The notes: generated from the letters alone by a model not told the origin. Positions 1 through 8,643 are shown, numbered from the stretch's first letter. The stretch is DNA of 64,000 nucleotides from Marinomonas pollencensis (GCF_003387375.1 NZ_QUNG01000002.1:389500-453499); one strand, 5' to 3'. Numbers and translations are program-made.

Positions 1-2
1 AA

Positions 3-512
3 CTGCCTATCATGAACGCTCGAGAGTGTGCTCAAACCGTCATTCCAGAATCCAAAGAACACGATGTTGCTATCGTTTTTGGCCGCGAGACCACGGGCTT
101 ATTAAATGAAGAAATCGCCCAATGCCATCGCCAAGTCTACATTGATGCCAACGATGAATACCCAGTATTAAATATCTCTCAAGCCGTGCAAATCGTCGCT
201 TATGAGATTTGGATGGCGAACCAGAACCAAACCCAATACGATAAAAACGTGGCAGAATACCCTCGTAAAAAAGACATGGATTTGTTCTACGACCACCTAG
301 AAGAAACACTTTACGGCATCAATTTTATCGTCCGTAATCACCCAGGAAAGGTACTAGATAAGCTACATAGATTCTTCAATCGTTCTCGCCCTGAAAAACA
401 AGAGCTGGGGATTTTACGCGGTGTACTTGCAGCGGTTCAACGTGAGGCAGGACTAACGGATGCGAACAATCATCCCGATAAAAAAGCCAAGTCAGACAGC
501 GATAAAAACTAA
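3..512 (+). CDS. trmJ: tRNA (cytidine/uridine-2'-O-)-methyltransferase TrmJ, 3' part only
   Basis: TrmJ methylates the 2'-OH of nucleotide 32 in tRNA anticodon loops, using S-adenosylmethionine; it is a cytosolic SPOUT-class enzyme. The reading frame is open to the left edge of the window, so the N-terminal part is missing. About 169 C-terminal residues are seen, against about 245 for the E. coli protein. The segment VAIVFGRETTGLLNEEI is the conserved SPOUT SAM-binding region, followed by LNISQAVQIVAYE, which forms the trefoil knot. The C-terminus (about 50 residues, Lys/Asp-rich at the end) is variable in the family. An internal Met at base 12 is not the real start. A strong terminator follows. 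Confidence 0.9.
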   Translation: MPIMNARECAQTVIPESKEHDVAIVFGRETTGLLNEEIAQCHRQVYIDANDEYPVLNISQAVQIVAYEIWMANQNQTQYDKNVAEYPRKKDMDLFYDHLEETLYGINFIVRNHPGKVLDKLHRFFNRSRPEKQELGILRGVLAAVQREAGLTDANNHPDKKAKSDSDKN

Positions 513-534
513 AATAAATCTATTTAGCAATAAT

Positions 535-562
535 AAAAACACAGCGTAAGCTGTGTTTTTTT
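535..562 (+). terminator. Rho-independent terminator of trmJ
   Basis: A perfect 10-bp stem (AAAACACAGC / GCTGTGTTTT) with a GTAA loop is followed by a T run, 22 bases after the trmJ stop codon. Confidence 0.85.
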
Positions 563-665
563 GTGCTTAAGTAAAATTCTCGTAAACCACTGAAAAGCCA
601 ATGTTAAAGGGCGATAATTTTGTTTCAATAACCCTCTGCTAGGACCCTAAGGAGCAAAAATTGTA

Positions 666-929
666 ATGAAAACCCTTTTTATCACTACCCTTCTCACTGC
701 CACCAGCTTACTGGGCGGTTGCGCTAATATAAACAACACACTGACCACAGAACAAAGCCTTCAAAACAAAGCCAGCGCAGCCATACACGCCAATCCAGAT
801 AACATCGTCATTACCAACAAAAAAGCGGAAGGAGAAAGAGTAGAATTTACAGCATCGGTGCTGGATAAAACCTACCACTGCCACTATACAGCAACACTAC
901 TAAGTCAAACTGATACCGTCTGCCAATAG
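666..929 (+). CDS. Small predicted lipoprotein, unknown function
   Basis: 87 residues. The N-terminus is a lipoprotein signal: a charged start, a hydrophobic stretch at residues 4-16 and a lipobox LLGGC with the acylated Cys at position 19. The mature part is about 68 residues, with two further cysteines (in HCHY and at the penultimate residue) that could form a disulfide in the periplasm. A good ribosome binding site (AAGGAG) lies about 9 bases before the ATG. It appears to be a single-gene unit after the trmJ terminator. I recognise no family; envelope localisation is inferred from the signal alone. Confidence 0.7.
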   Translation: MKTLFITTLLTATSLLGGCANINNTLTTEQSLQNKASAAIHANPDNIVITNKKAEGERVEFTASVLDKTYHCHYTATLLSQTDTVCQ

Positions 930-976
930 CCCAGAACCACCCATAAAGACATACTAGAGCGCAAAATAACGACCTA

Positions 977-1022
977 AAGAGAAAGGGGGGATTATCACTT
1001 AATCAAGCAAACCCTTTCTCTT
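977..1022. other. Inverted repeat in convergent intergenic region
   Basis: An 11-bp perfect inverted repeat (AAGAGAAAGGG ... CCCTTTCTCTT) has a 24-base spacer, between the 3' ends of two convergent lipoprotein genes. It could act as a weak terminator, but there is no clear T run on either side. Confidence 0.4.
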
Positions 1023-1131
1023 ACACTAATGACATCGAACTTACTGGATGACGCGTTCACACGCCTTTGATAATAAAAGTAAATATTTTATTTAAATGAT
1101 GAATTTAAGTGAAACAAAGCCCTCAACTACT

Positions 1132-1548
1132 TTAGCGGTTAAGGTAAATGGCTTGCGCCTTAAGCTGAACATGCTTAAAAGCATCTGGCGACAAATCGAA
1201 GGAAGCTCCGGCTAAGAAGTGGGTGCCAGTACTCACCCTATTGTAAGCAGCAGCAAACTCTTCCGCGTTTGTCACTATAATGGCGTTTGCACCAACCTCA
1301 GCAGCCATCTCAGTCAATACAGCAAGCGTGTTGCGCAAGCGAGCTTCTTGATCAAACCCCTCTTGCACTGGTACCTGTATTTTTGTGATCAAGACAAAGG
1401 AAACCTGAGGCGATGACATAAACACAGGAAGATTATTACTGCTCAGAAAAAGGCCAGGTTGCGCCTCTCTTTGAGTCGAGTGACTGCTACAGGACACCAA
1501 AAACAGCAATGTCAGTAGACACGCAACCAGTCTAGTTAGACGGCACAC
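1132..1548 (-). CDS. Predicted lipoprotein, unknown function
   Basis: 138 residues with a lipoprotein signal peptide: hydrophobic residues 8-18 and lipobox FLVSC, Cys at 20. The mature domain contains VGANAIIVTNAEE, which resembles the GANA(V/I)I segment of small outer-membrane lipoprotein folds such as DUF4156 or RcsF-like proteins. That similarity is by eye only. The pattern (FVLITKIQVP, then an amphipathic helix ending in GANAIIV) suggests a compact alpha/beta periplasmic domain. It lies downstream of two small genes on the same strand and may share their transcript. No function is assigned. Confidence 0.65.
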   Translation of the reverse strand: MCRLTRLVACLLTLLFLVSCSSHSTQREAQPGLFLSSNNLPVFMSSPQVSFVLITKIQVPVQEGFDQEARLRNTLAVLTEMAAEVGANAIIVTNAEEFAAAYNRVSTGTHFLAGASFDLSPDAFKHVQLKAQAIYLNR

Positions 1549-1583
1549 ACACCCTCCTGTAGCGCCCTCTTAAGCACACTAAA

Positions 1584-1829
1584 CTAGAGAGAGTCGCCGC
1601 GAATTCTTCTATAAGCCTCTTCTTTTAATGAAGACAGCCGTTCGACTTCACGATCAAAGATACGTTGTAAATTCTGCTCAATATCGCTGATCTCACTCAA
1701 CATTATTTCACGCCCAACATAGGCGCTATAATCTTTAAAAGAAGACTCTCTCGCTTTGTACCAATTGAACTTTTCTTTCTTTGCAAAATACAAAGCAATT
1801 TCATAGCGACTAGTCGACAGCACTGACAT
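1584..1829 (-). CDS. Small helical protein, unknown function
   Basis: 81 residues, rich in Lys, Arg and Glu and probably mostly helical; the C-terminal half (EISDIEQNLQRIFDREVERLSSLKEEAYRRI) looks like a coiled coil. No signal peptide or membrane segment. Its ATG lies inside the 3' end of the upstream gene, overlapping by 20 bases in another frame, which suggests translational coupling. Unrecognised; real-gene status rests on the coupled arrangement. Confidence 0.5.
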   Translation of the reverse strand: MSVLSTSRYEIALYFAKKEKFNWYKARESSFKDYSAYVGREIMLSEISDIEQNLQRIFDREVERLSSLKEEAYRRIRGDSL

Positions 1830-1977
1830 TCATTTTCTTCTGTTCAAGGGTAACCAGTCTATCCTGCAGCTCTTCGATCGCTCGGGCAATCTCATGCTGC
1901 TGGTCTTCGGGGATCTCAGAAATATCTTGAAGGGAAATACACTCTAGATCCGTGAGTAGTTGTCTCAATTGCTCCAT
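1810..1977 (-). CDS. Small acidic protein, unknown function
   Basis: The chosen start is the ATG at 1977, because GGAGGAG sits just upstream of it; this gives 55 residues (MEQLRQLLTD...). A longer frame to 2025 exists but lacks a comparable ribosome site. The protein is acidic, Leu/Gln/Glu-rich and likely helical (IARAIEELQDRLVTLEQKK), without signal or membrane segments. It overlaps the next small gene by 20 bases. Function unknown. Confidence 0.5.
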   Translation of the reverse strand: MEQLRQLLTDLECISLQDISEIPEDQQHEIARAIEELQDRLVTLEQKKMNVSAVD

Positions 1978-2244
1978 GTACTCCTCCATGAACGTATTGA
2001 TATAAATCATTCTAATCAGCTTCATTCCTAGAAACCAGAATACAAATGCGCTTTATTCACACACAATACTTTCAAAAGGGTCTGGGTGTCTATTTATTGA
2101 CCAGAAAAATCACTTTTTATTCAACCAACAAACAAGTAATCGCAGCTCTCGCCTTCCGCCTTGGCAAGCCACCCCTCTTCCTTGTCAAGCTTACACCTGA
2201 ATCAAACGACCTAACGACAACATAACATCACCTGATGATCACAC

Positions 2245-4389
2245 CTACTTATCCGTTACCTGAAATTGTCCGACCAATGAGTTTAGCTTAGTCGCAGACA
2301 AGCCGACACGTGATGAGCGGCGCTGTAGAGCGGCAATCGAGCGATGCATTTGCTCAGTCGCAGCTCCCATATCCTGAACGGTATTGGTGTTTTTATGATT
2401 ACCGTCATTTAACAGTAGAATCGCGTCAAAAATAGCGTCTACTAAGTCATATAGCGCTTTGTCTCCGTTCGTTGTTTGCTCGCTTGCTGCAAGGTTTTTA
2501 TCCACATCTTCAGCACCTTTTTCCATAAAGCTAACCGCACTGCGGGTTTCTTGTTGAATCCCCTCTAGCATGACTTGTATTTCTTCTGCCGCCATTGCTG
2601 TTTTTGAAGCAAGACTACGCACCTCATCCGCCACCACTGAAAACCCCCGACCATGCTCACCTGCACGAGCGGCCTCTATGGCCGCATTAAGCGCCAATAA
2701 ATTCGTTTGGTTTGTGATATCAGAAATGGTACCAATGATGCCGGACACCTCGTTGGTTTTTTGATCCAATGACTTTACTGACTCGGCTGTCGCACTGACC
2801 ACATTACGTATCTCTTGCGTCCCTGTTTTAGCATCTGCCAACCTCAACTGCGTGCCTTCAACAACTTGATCCATGGCTTTCTTCAAGGCCTCTGCTGTCT
2901 CAGAAGCACTTTTCACATCCGTTATTTGTTGTTTAAACACACCAAGCATACTACTGACTGTTGACTCCAAATATTCGGATGCTTGACGCGCCTCTTCATT
3001 GGTTCGCGCCATAAAATCATTCGATTTTTCAACATTGCGACTCGCCGAAATAACTTGCCCCATGGTGTTATCAAGATTGTCGATAAAGCTGTTCATCCAG
3101 CGCCCCATATCGCCCGTTTCATCATGCGCAAGCTTTGTATCATCAAGACGCTGCCTTAAGTTCCCCTCACCTTCTGCAATAGTTTGTATAACCTCAGTCA
3201 TTTCACTCATTCGCTGACTGATCTTACGGGTACTTAACCGATTAAATAACAAGGCCGCCAAAGCCAAACTGGCGAAGGACAGCGTATTACTCACCACTGG
3301 AGACAAAGCAGTAAACGCAGGCAAAGCGGTACTGATGACAAGCGGTACCGTCGCGGCAAACACATAGCTTTTCATCAGTTTCAAATTAATAGAACGACGT
3401 CGATAGACCTCTTCTAAATCGCCTTCACACATCATTCCCCAAGTGTCGGGACTGCCTTTTAATTGAAAAGTAACCCCCTTACCTATCACTGGAATATGAC
3501 GATAATCAGAATACCCTGGGTAAGTGACAAACAGGTTCTCGCCCTTAGCGATGGTTTCGCGCACGCCAGGGTGAAGCTCCTTTGTGGCTGGGTCCGTAAA
3601 ACGGATCTCAAACTCCGTATGCTGCTGAATTTTTACTGTGCCAAATTTTGTATTCACCCCACCTTTAAGGTTTTCCCCATGACTAAAGGCGTTATCTTCA
3701 AAACGAGAACGAGAAAGTGCGACCCCTGACTGTATACTGGGATCAAATACCGAGTTCACCATAAACAAATAGTTATCACCCGACTCTTTATAAATATGAC
3801 CCGCTTCGCGCTGAATAAGATCGCCGATCACGTCGTTTGGAATACGAGCACAAACAGCACCGACAGTGAGACCATTTTGTACAACAGGCAAATAAAACAT
3901 CAGAGTAACAGCATCATGAAATTTGGAGCTGGATGCACCAATATTCAGAGTATTTTGGTCAACATAAGGACCATGAAGAAATTGAGACGCCAAGCCTGAT
4001 TTTACTGCATTAGCGGGTAAATCAGACTTATCTTGTCGCGACTGCGTAGTACTTTTAACAACCCGCCCCTGAAGATCAATAACAAAATATTCAGACACAT
4101 CTGGCACAATACTAAGCCGCTCTTCTAAAACACCTGCCTCTATTTCTGGAAAAGTATCAGTAACAATATCTGACAACACTTCTAACTGAGACCATTGACT
4201 GTCAACCCAATTATTCAATAACCTAACTCTAGTCTCGGCAATGTTCTCAAAGGTTTTTTCGACGTTAGCGTACATGCTTTTGTTTAAATAACAGGATCTG
4301 AAAAGAGAAAGGCGTCCATTACTTCCCAACCAAGGTAACCACTTACGCTCTTTTTGTGATAAAGACATGTGACTGCTTTTTAAACTCAT
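2245..4389 (-). CDS. Methyl-accepting chemotaxis protein with atypical topology
   Basis: About 714 residues. Residues 40-340 form a large sensor region resembling a Cache domain ([15 protein letters not shown], then [10 protein letters not shown]). A hydrophobic hairpin of about 42 residues (353-394) follows, then a HAMP-like linker. The signalling domain has the conserved tip ([41 protein letters not shown]; positions about 555-600 checked by motif order). It would signal through CheW/CheA to the flagellar motor. Oddly, no N-terminal transmembrane helix is visible. Basic residues flank both ends of the hairpin (YRRRSINLK and RLSTRK), which by the positive-inside rule would leave the sensor cytosolic. 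The start is an ATG at 4389, or a TTG at 4395 that is closer to GGAG. No C-terminal CheR-binding pentapeptide is obvious. Confidence 0.88.
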   Translation of the reverse strand: MSLKSSHMSLSQKERKWLPWLGSNGRLSLFRSCYLNKSMYANVEKTFENIAETRVRLLNNWVDSQWSQLEVLSDIVTDTFPEIEAGVLEERLSIVPDVSEYFVIDLQGRVVKSTTQSRQDKSDLPANAVKSGLASQFLHGPYVDQNTLNIGASSSKFHDAVTLMFYLPVVQNGLTVGAVCARIPNDVIGDLIQREAGHIYKESGDNYLFMVNSVFDPSIQSGVALSRSRFEDNAFSHGENLKGGVNTKFGTVKIQQHTEFEIRFTDPATKELHPGVRETIAKGENLFVTYPGYSDYRHIPVIGKGVTFQLKGSPDTWGMMCEGDLEEVYRRRSINLKLMKSYVFAATVPLVISTALPAFTALSPVVSNTLSFASLALAALLFNRLSTRKISQRMSEMTEVIQTIAEGEGNLRQRLDDTKLAHDETGDMGRWMNSFIDNLDNTMGQVISASRNVEKSNDFMARTNEEARQASEYLESTVSSMLGVFKQQITDVKSASETAEALKKAMDQVVEGTQLRLADAKTGTQEIRNVVSATAESVKSLDQKTNEVSGIIGTISDITNQTNLLALNAAIEAARAGEHGRGFSVVADEVRSLASKTAMAAEEIQVMLEGIQQETRSAVSFMEKGAEDVDKNLAASEQTTNGDKALYDLVDAIFDAILLLNDGNHKNTNTVQDMGAATEQMHRSIAALQRRSSRVGLSATKLNSLVGQFQVTDK

Positions 4390-4395
4390 GTGCAA

Positions 4396-4782
4396 ATTTT
4401 CTCCGCTGAAGACGCATTACATCGTAACAATGCGAATGGTGAAGCTTGTTAAAATGCAATTACGCGGCCAGCTAACTTAGCCCCTCAATCTTTAGTGCAA
4501 TATTCTGTCAGTACTGGATGCACCAGAATGATCCAGCCTTATCTCTGGCTTTAAGCAGTATTTTATAAAATCAAACAGCTGAAGACGGTGATCGATCTTG
4601 GAGCATGTGTCGGTTTTTTGCCCCATAAGAGAGCGATTTAAAAGAAATATTCAATTAAAACAAAACACTATAGAAGTAGCTGTGATTTAAACCAGTGCGT
4701 TTTATGGGTATGTTTCATAAGTTAAAAAAACAAACAACTCATCATAATGAGTAAAATACAGACTTTGGATTAATAAGGATGG
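4396..4782. other. Non-coding AT-rich gap at the left side of the island
   Basis: About 390 bases with no convincing gene. It must hold the divergent promoters for the chemoreceptor (minus) and the nuclease-like gene (plus). A short hairpin CTCAT...ATGAG lies near 4738-4751. I see no recognisable insertion sequence or tRNA. It is the plausible left boundary of the accessory island. Confidence 0.5.
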
Positions 4783-4785
4783 ATG

Positions 4786-5871
4786 ATGCAAACATACAAA
4801 GAGATAGAGTTTTTTTTTAGTAATCTAGAAAAATTACCCAAAGTAGCCCCCCCCGAAGCCACTATTTTTAGCATAGGAAGTAAAGGCTATTATGAAAATC
4901 CGACAACAGATATTTTGGCTTTTTTTCTAAACGACAGCGCTGAACATGGCTTAGGCTCCCTAGTACTAGAGGCATTCCTTGATATTGTACCAAAGGGTAA
5001 TCAATATCTTAGCCCCTTACTTCAAACCCAACCGCAAAGAGAAGTCTGGACTAAATCTAACAAGCGAATCGATTTGCTTTTAGAAAGCTCGGATTGGGCT
5101 ATGGTGATTGAAAATAAAATTTATCATGAACAAAACAACCCTTTTGAAGACTATGAAAGTTTCGTTAAAAACGACTATCCAGAACGATTTAAAGACAAAA
5201 ATACGCTTTTTATTGTACTGTCTCCTTCTGGTGACGTCCCTCCAATTTCAAAAAATTGGACCGGGATTAGTTATACAAACCTTATAAAATCAGTCAAAAG
5301 AAAGCTTGCCGAGCAATTTTATAAGCAGCCACTAAACAAATGGACTGTACTATTACGTGAATTCATCCTACATATGGAGAGTATTGTGTCTGAACCCGCA
5401 TATCCTGAAGAGAACATTAGCTTTGTCTTAAACAACCTATTTCAATTCAACAAAGCACAATTACTCAAAGAGCAGTCGATTAAGGCTTACGAGAACAAGC
5501 TACTATCATTTTTAAACTCTCAATTGAATAGTAGAGTTACATCAAAATTGCAAAACTGGGGAGGCTCTCCGGCAATACGATTTGCCTACGATTCCTGGAA
5601 CACAGAATCAGATGTTGTACTTGTTCTTGAAGCTTCAGAAAATTGTAGTTTTAAGTTTCATTATTATGCAAGCGATGTGATAACCGACAGCATGCGCAGT
5701 GAAGCCGATTCAAAACTGAAAACAGATGATTGTGATAACGTATGGAATGAAGTAAAAAATACTTTTCGATGCTACAGCACTGGCATACAACATTTAAATG
5801 AAGACAAGATAAAAAAAACATTAATCGAAAAACTAGAACTTTTAGACAGTTTCGAAAAGAATAGACACTAA
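4786..5871 (+). CDS. PD-(D/E)XK nuclease superfamily protein (PDDEXK_4-like)
   Basis: 361 residues from the ATG at 4786, with AAGGAT 6 bases upstream; another ATG lies at 4783. Near residues 95-115 the pattern KRIDLLLESSDWAMVIENK shows the D...ExK-type core (Asp of IDLLL; Glu-Asn-Lys of VIENK). It is preceded by ENPTTDILAFFLN and followed by a strand (TLFIVLSPSG), as in the restriction-endonuclease-like fold of PF14281-type proteins. Such standalone proteins are common in prophages and defence islands, and their targets are largely unknown. The C-terminal 150 residues are unrecognised. The gene is AT-rich compared with neighbouring chromosomal genes, stands alone and ends in a strong terminator, consistent with acquired cargo. 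Catalytic activity is inference. Confidence 0.7.
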   Translation: MQTYKEIEFFFSNLEKLPKVAPPEATIFSIGSKGYYENPTTDILAFFLNDSAEHGLGSLVLEAFLDIVPKGNQYLSPLLQTQPQREVWTKSNKRIDLLLESSDWAMVIENKIYHEQNNPFEDYESFVKNDYPERFKDKNTLFIVLSPSGDVPPISKNWTGISYTNLIKSVKRKLAEQFYKQPLNKWTVLLREFILHMESIVSEPAYPEENISFVLNNLFQFNKAQLLKEQSIKAYENKLLSFLNSQLNSRVTSKLQNWGGSPAIRFAYDSWNTESDVVLVLEASENCSFKFHYYASDVITDSMRSEADSKLKTDDCDNVWNEVKNTFRCYSTGIQHLNEDKIKKTLIEKLELLDSFEKNRH

Positions 5872-5880
5872 TTATCTACT

Positions 5881-5908
5881 AAAAAAGCCCACGACTGTGG
5901 GCTTTTTT
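5881..5908 (+). terminator. Rho-independent terminator after the nuclease-like gene
   Basis: A perfect 12-bp stem (AAAAAAGCCCAC / GTGGGCTTTTTT) with a GACT loop. A/T runs on both sides mean it could work in both directions. Confidence 0.9.
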
Positions 5909-6048
5909 ATTGAGAAAAATCGCTATATTTACCTGATTATATATTTCCCTCCTAACTCAAAATCTGTTACGGGCATTCAGATAAGCTAAGTAAATGATTT
6001 GGCTGCTCACTATCATTTTCCGCTTTAAGGTATTTATTTCCGCTCGCA

Positions 6049-6327
6049 TTAGTTGAAATGACTACCGTAGCTATAGGCCAACCCCAATAGCGCTCTATGG
6101 TTTTGTAAGGCTCGTAAGTCGTTAAGATTCGCTATACCATGGCCTTGAAACCACGAGCCTGTGACCGTGATGTTTTCCAACTGTTGGCCCGTATTTTGGC
6201 TCATCGGCTTTTGGCCGTAACAAGCCACCGCGACCCAACCGCCGTCGCTAGTGCGCTGCAAACCCTCGTATGGCGTACCTTCACTGAGCGAAAACACAAA
6301 ACCACCGAGCGACATCATCTGACGCAT
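6049..6327 (-). pseudogene. Phage tail protein GpU-like, truncated
   Basis: 92 residues starting MRQMMSLGGFVFSLSEGTPYEGLQR. P2 gpU and relatives start with a similar short hydrophobic strand (LGLFVF...PYQ.LQ...W), followed by LENITVTGSWFQG, matching the conserved (L)TLSGVLLPE segment of that family. Family members are usually 130-160 residues, so the C-terminal third is missing or replaced (it ends ...AYSYGSHFN). A strong ribosome site (AAGGAG) precedes the ATG. In P2, gpU is a tail component encoded after the tape measure gene T. The first 22 or so codons are duplicated at 7359-7425, upstream of the neighbouring cargo gene. Probably non-functional. Confidence 0.6.
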
Positions 6328-6402
6328 GATTACTCCTTAGATAAAAATGGAAGGACAGAAACGAAAAAGCCCATCGGAGAGATGGGCTTGGGGTGTTTGG
6401 TT
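6260..6402 (-). repeat. Direct repeat copy A: gpU 5' end plus terminator
   Basis: About 143 bases match 7358-7499, with only a handful of differences and a 2-base indel in the hairpin loop. The unit contains the first ~22 codons of the gpU-like gene, its ribosome site and an upstream leftward terminator. Confidence 0.85.
6364..6389 (-). terminator. Leftward terminator after the beta-barrel gene
   Basis: On the minus strand, the stem AAGCCCATC / GATGGGCTT is followed by TTTTT. It ends the transcript of the outer-membrane protein gene at 6468-7256 and lies inside repeat copy A. Confidence 0.8.
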
Positions 6403-6467
6403 TTGAAGTGGTTAAAGGCTGTTCTTTTATCTGACGCTTTGAACCACTTTTACGCTTTTAGAAGCTG

Positions 6468-7256
6468 TTAAAACTGTTTAATCACTGAGATACGAACATT
6501 TTGCGAAACAAAACTTGAGTCATAATTAATATCGTCAGTAGCACCATCATTATCTATATCCCCTTCTCCGTCGAGAATATCTGAGTAATTACTGTAGACA
6601 TAATCACCACGAACCATCCAGCTATCGGAAATTGCGTACTCAGCACCAAGACTGACAGAAAGTCCTACTGAAGTTTTTTCATCTTTAAATTGATAATCTA
6701 CACCAGATGAGAAGGTGTCAGTATAACGATGGGTTGTCTTGAAACGCCCTATTGTTGGTCCTGCAGAAGCATAAAGTAAGAAATCGCCATTTATGTAACC
6801 GATTTTAGGTCGAATACTAAAAGTAAAGTCTGTTTCGACCGTTGTTTTCGTTGTGAACGTCGAGCTTGGCGCAGTATCGTAGGCTACATTGGAAGCTGTT
6901 TCTGACATTGCAGACGTTGGGCCAGTAAGATCCGCCTCAACACCATAAACAAGATTACCTGATCGAATGTTATATCCCAGTAGCAATGAACCCGCCACGC
7001 TGCTGCCTTCAACTTTACGCTGCAAAATAGGGTTAATCTGTTCTTTATCTGAGCTAGTTGAATTCGCTGTAAAATACCCTGCATGTTCAATTGCTGTATC
7101 AGGGCTAGCTGAACCAGACAAGATACCTAAAGACAGACCGACATAAAAACCTTCCCAGTTTGATTCAGCGCTGTTATCAGATTCCGCGAAAGCCATCGTA
7201 TTACCACACCCAATGACAACCATACTAACGATAGAACGCTTTAAAATATCATTCAT
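6468..7256 (-). CDS. Outer-membrane beta-barrel protein (OMP_b-brl / Omp25-31-like)
   Basis: 262 residues. A Sec signal peptide spans residues 1-24 (ends MAFA-ES). The mature part opens with NWEGFYVGLSLGI, the typical first strand of the eight-strand Omp25/31-like family. Alternating strands follow (SLLLGYNI, LVYGVEADLTG, DFTFSIRPKIGYI, FLLYASAGPTIG, SVSLGAEYAI, WMVRGDYVYSNY), and the protein ends in VIKQF, the C-terminal Phe signature recognised by the BAM complex. An acidic loop (DGEGDIDNDGATDD) may bind cations. It is flanked by two copies of a ~143-base phage-derived repeat, so it looks like a cassette carried by the prophage and could alter the host surface. That role is inference; the fold assignment is fairly secure. 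Confidence 0.8.
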   Translation of the reverse strand: MNDILKRSIVSMVVIGCGNTMAFAESDNSAESNWEGFYVGLSLGILSGSASPDTAIEHAGYFTANSTSSDKEQINPILQRKVEGSSVAGSLLLGYNIRSGNLVYGVEADLTGPTSAMSETASNVAYDTAPSSTFTTKTTVETDFTFSIRPKIGYINGDFLLYASAGPTIGRFKTTHRYTDTFSSGVDYQFKDEKTSVGLSVSLGAEYAISDSWMVRGDYVYSNYSDILDGEGDIDNDGATDDINYDSSFVSQNVRISVIKQF

Positions 7257-7287
7257 ACTGTTACTTACTCCTTTATTAGTATTAATA

Positions 7288-7425
7288 CTATAAGATTAGA
7301 GCACTGAGAACGCTATCATTGGAACAGCATTTTAAATAGACTTTCTTGATGCACATAAAACCCTCGTATGGCGCACCTTCGCTGAGCGAAAACACAAAAC
7401 CACCGAGCGACATCATCTGACGCAT
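7288..7425 (-). pseudogene. Duplicated N-terminal fragment of the gpU-like gene
   Basis: A 45-codon frame opens with the same residues as the gpU-like gene (MRQMMSLGGFVFSLSEGAPYEG), behind the same AAGGAG ribosome site. It then diverges into unrelated sequence and stops. It lies immediately upstream of the beta-barrel gene and is part of repeat copy B. It probably arose by duplication when the cassette was inserted. Translation of a short peptide is possible because the ribosome site is intact. Confidence 0.65.
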
Positions 7426-7499
7426 GATTACTCCTTAGTTAAAAATGGAAGGACAGAAACGAAAAAGCCCATCGGAGGATGGGCTTGGAGATGTTTGGT
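7358..7499 (-). repeat. Direct repeat copy B: gpU 5' end plus terminator
   Basis: Second copy of the ~143-base repeat, 1098 bases to the right of copy A in the same orientation. It carries a duplicated gpU start and the terminator at 7462-7486. Confidence 0.85.
7462..7486 (-). terminator. Leftward terminator after the membrane-protein gene
   Basis: The stem AAGCCCATC / GATGGGCTT with a 4-base loop is followed on the minus strand by TTTTT. Same hairpin as in repeat copy A. Confidence 0.8.
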
Positions 7500-7510
7500 T
7501 TGGTTTGGGA

Positions 7511-8374
7511 TTAAGAGGTTAAGGGGTGTTTTTTATCTTTATCCAAGTTCTGATCATCTATAAACACTTTCAATCTTTCATCAAATCTACCGCCAGTTGT
7601 AACGATACCATCAATCTTTAGACCTTCAATTCTACTTGGTAAACAAAATGACGCTAAGTCTTTGAAGTATGCAGATATAACCAAAAGACTTTCCCCTATA
7701 TTTGGCGGAATCATATTAATATGATCGTAAGAAGAGAACAGACCTTTAAAACTTTCAGAAACCATCTGACTTCTTGGAAAATTTATATCGAGTTGATGTA
7801 TTAGTATTAAGTAACTGGATAACCATCTTGCAATCTCATTATCAGAAGGAGAATTATAATTTACGCTAATCCTCATATTTAGACCTTTGAATTCTTTAAT
7901 AGATTCATTAAATTGTTTAAGTAAGTTGTCAATCCAAGATTTATCATTATTCAAATTTTTAGAATCAAATTTCATGCGTGTTGGACTATTTTCAGGAAAT
8001 ATATTTTTGTACAAATAAAGCCTACTTTTTATTTGTACATCGTAAGAAGACTCAAAAGCGTCCAGCAGATTCATAAATTCCTTCTTATGATCGATATAAT
8101 TTTTAAATCTATTCTGTACTATTGCCGCTTCTATCTGTGTATTTGTTTGGTCACTTCTAAAGATAGTAGCTCTAAAGGCTGCAAGTGCCATCCCACTAGC
8201 TACTACATGAATAGGTAATGCAAATAACTCTAAAAAATAGCTGTAACAAGTCAATTGAGCGCAAAATTCAAAATCATTATTTAAGGTCAACAGTAACGAC
8301 AATAAACCTCCAAGAAATAACCCTCCCCAGAAGCTAAGCCTAAACCAAACATCTTGACTTAATTTTTTATTCAT
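7511..8374 (-). CDS. Membrane-anchored protein of unknown function (island cargo)
   Basis: 287 residues from the ATG at 8374; upstream extensions need a TTG start inside a terminator and are unlikely. Two N-terminal membrane helices are visible (FWGGLFLGGLLSLLLTL and YFLELFALPIHVVASGMALAAF). A roughly 210-residue, Lys/Asn/Asp-rich, probably helical cytosolic domain follows. No enzymatic motif is recognised. Codon use is AT-rich, unlike the housekeeping genes to the right. The layout (two helices plus a soluble domain, carried by a prophage) is common in phage-exclusion proteins, but that is only an analogy. The gene sits between two terminators, so it is an independent unit. Confidence 0.6.
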   Translation of the reverse strand: MNKKLSQDVWFRLSFWGGLFLGGLLSLLLTLNNDFEFCAQLTCYSYFLELFALPIHVVASGMALAAFRATIFRSDQTNTQIEAAIVQNRFKNYIDHKKEFMNLLDAFESSYDVQIKSRLYLYKNIFPENSPTRMKFDSKNLNNDKSWIDNLLKQFNESIKEFKGLNMRISVNYNSPSDNEIARWLSSYLILIHQLDINFPRSQMVSESFKGLFSSYDHINMIPPNIGESLLVISAYFKDLASFCLPSRIEGLKIDGIVTTGGRFDERLKVFIDDQNLDKDKKHPLTS

Positions 8375-8461
8375 ATAACTAAAGCTCAACCATTTATTGA
8401 CGTATAATATTACACAGCACATTATCAACTTTAAGGTGTTATTGACATTACCACCAGAAAA

Positions 8462-8496
8462 ACACAACCAAAGCCCACTTAAGTAAGCTTTGGTTG
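8462..8496 (-). terminator. Leftward terminator upstream of the membrane-protein gene
   Basis: A 10-bp stem (CAACCAAAGC / GCTTTGGTTG) with a 12-base loop is followed on the minus strand by TGTTTTT. It probably ends transcription coming from the DUF3800-like gene. Confidence 0.7.
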
Positions 8497-8643
8497 TCTG
8501 TCGTTTAGAAGTTGCGTTGGGCGTAGTTTGTGACGCGGGTGATGTGGTCGTTTACCCAATCAAGAAACGGGGAAAATCTCGAACGCCCACAATACTGGAC
8601 CATTTGTAGCGCATCATAAAATTACTCAGAGTGATTGTGATTG

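Noticed and set aside
977..1022. Inverted repeat as a standard terminator
   Set aside because: 24-base loop and no T run; kept only as an inverted repeat.
6139..6471. 110-residue plus-strand frame across the gpU-like fragment and terminator
   Set aside because: It runs antisense through the gpU-like frame and the leftward terminator, has no ribosome site, and has an unnatural composition.
8505..8610. Short minus-strand frame ending in TRVTNYAQRNF that could be a decayed phage or host gene fragment
   Set aside because: A neighbouring frame gives MMRYKWSSIVGVRDFPRFL, so the two might be one frameshifted gene, but I recognise neither part and they are too short to call.
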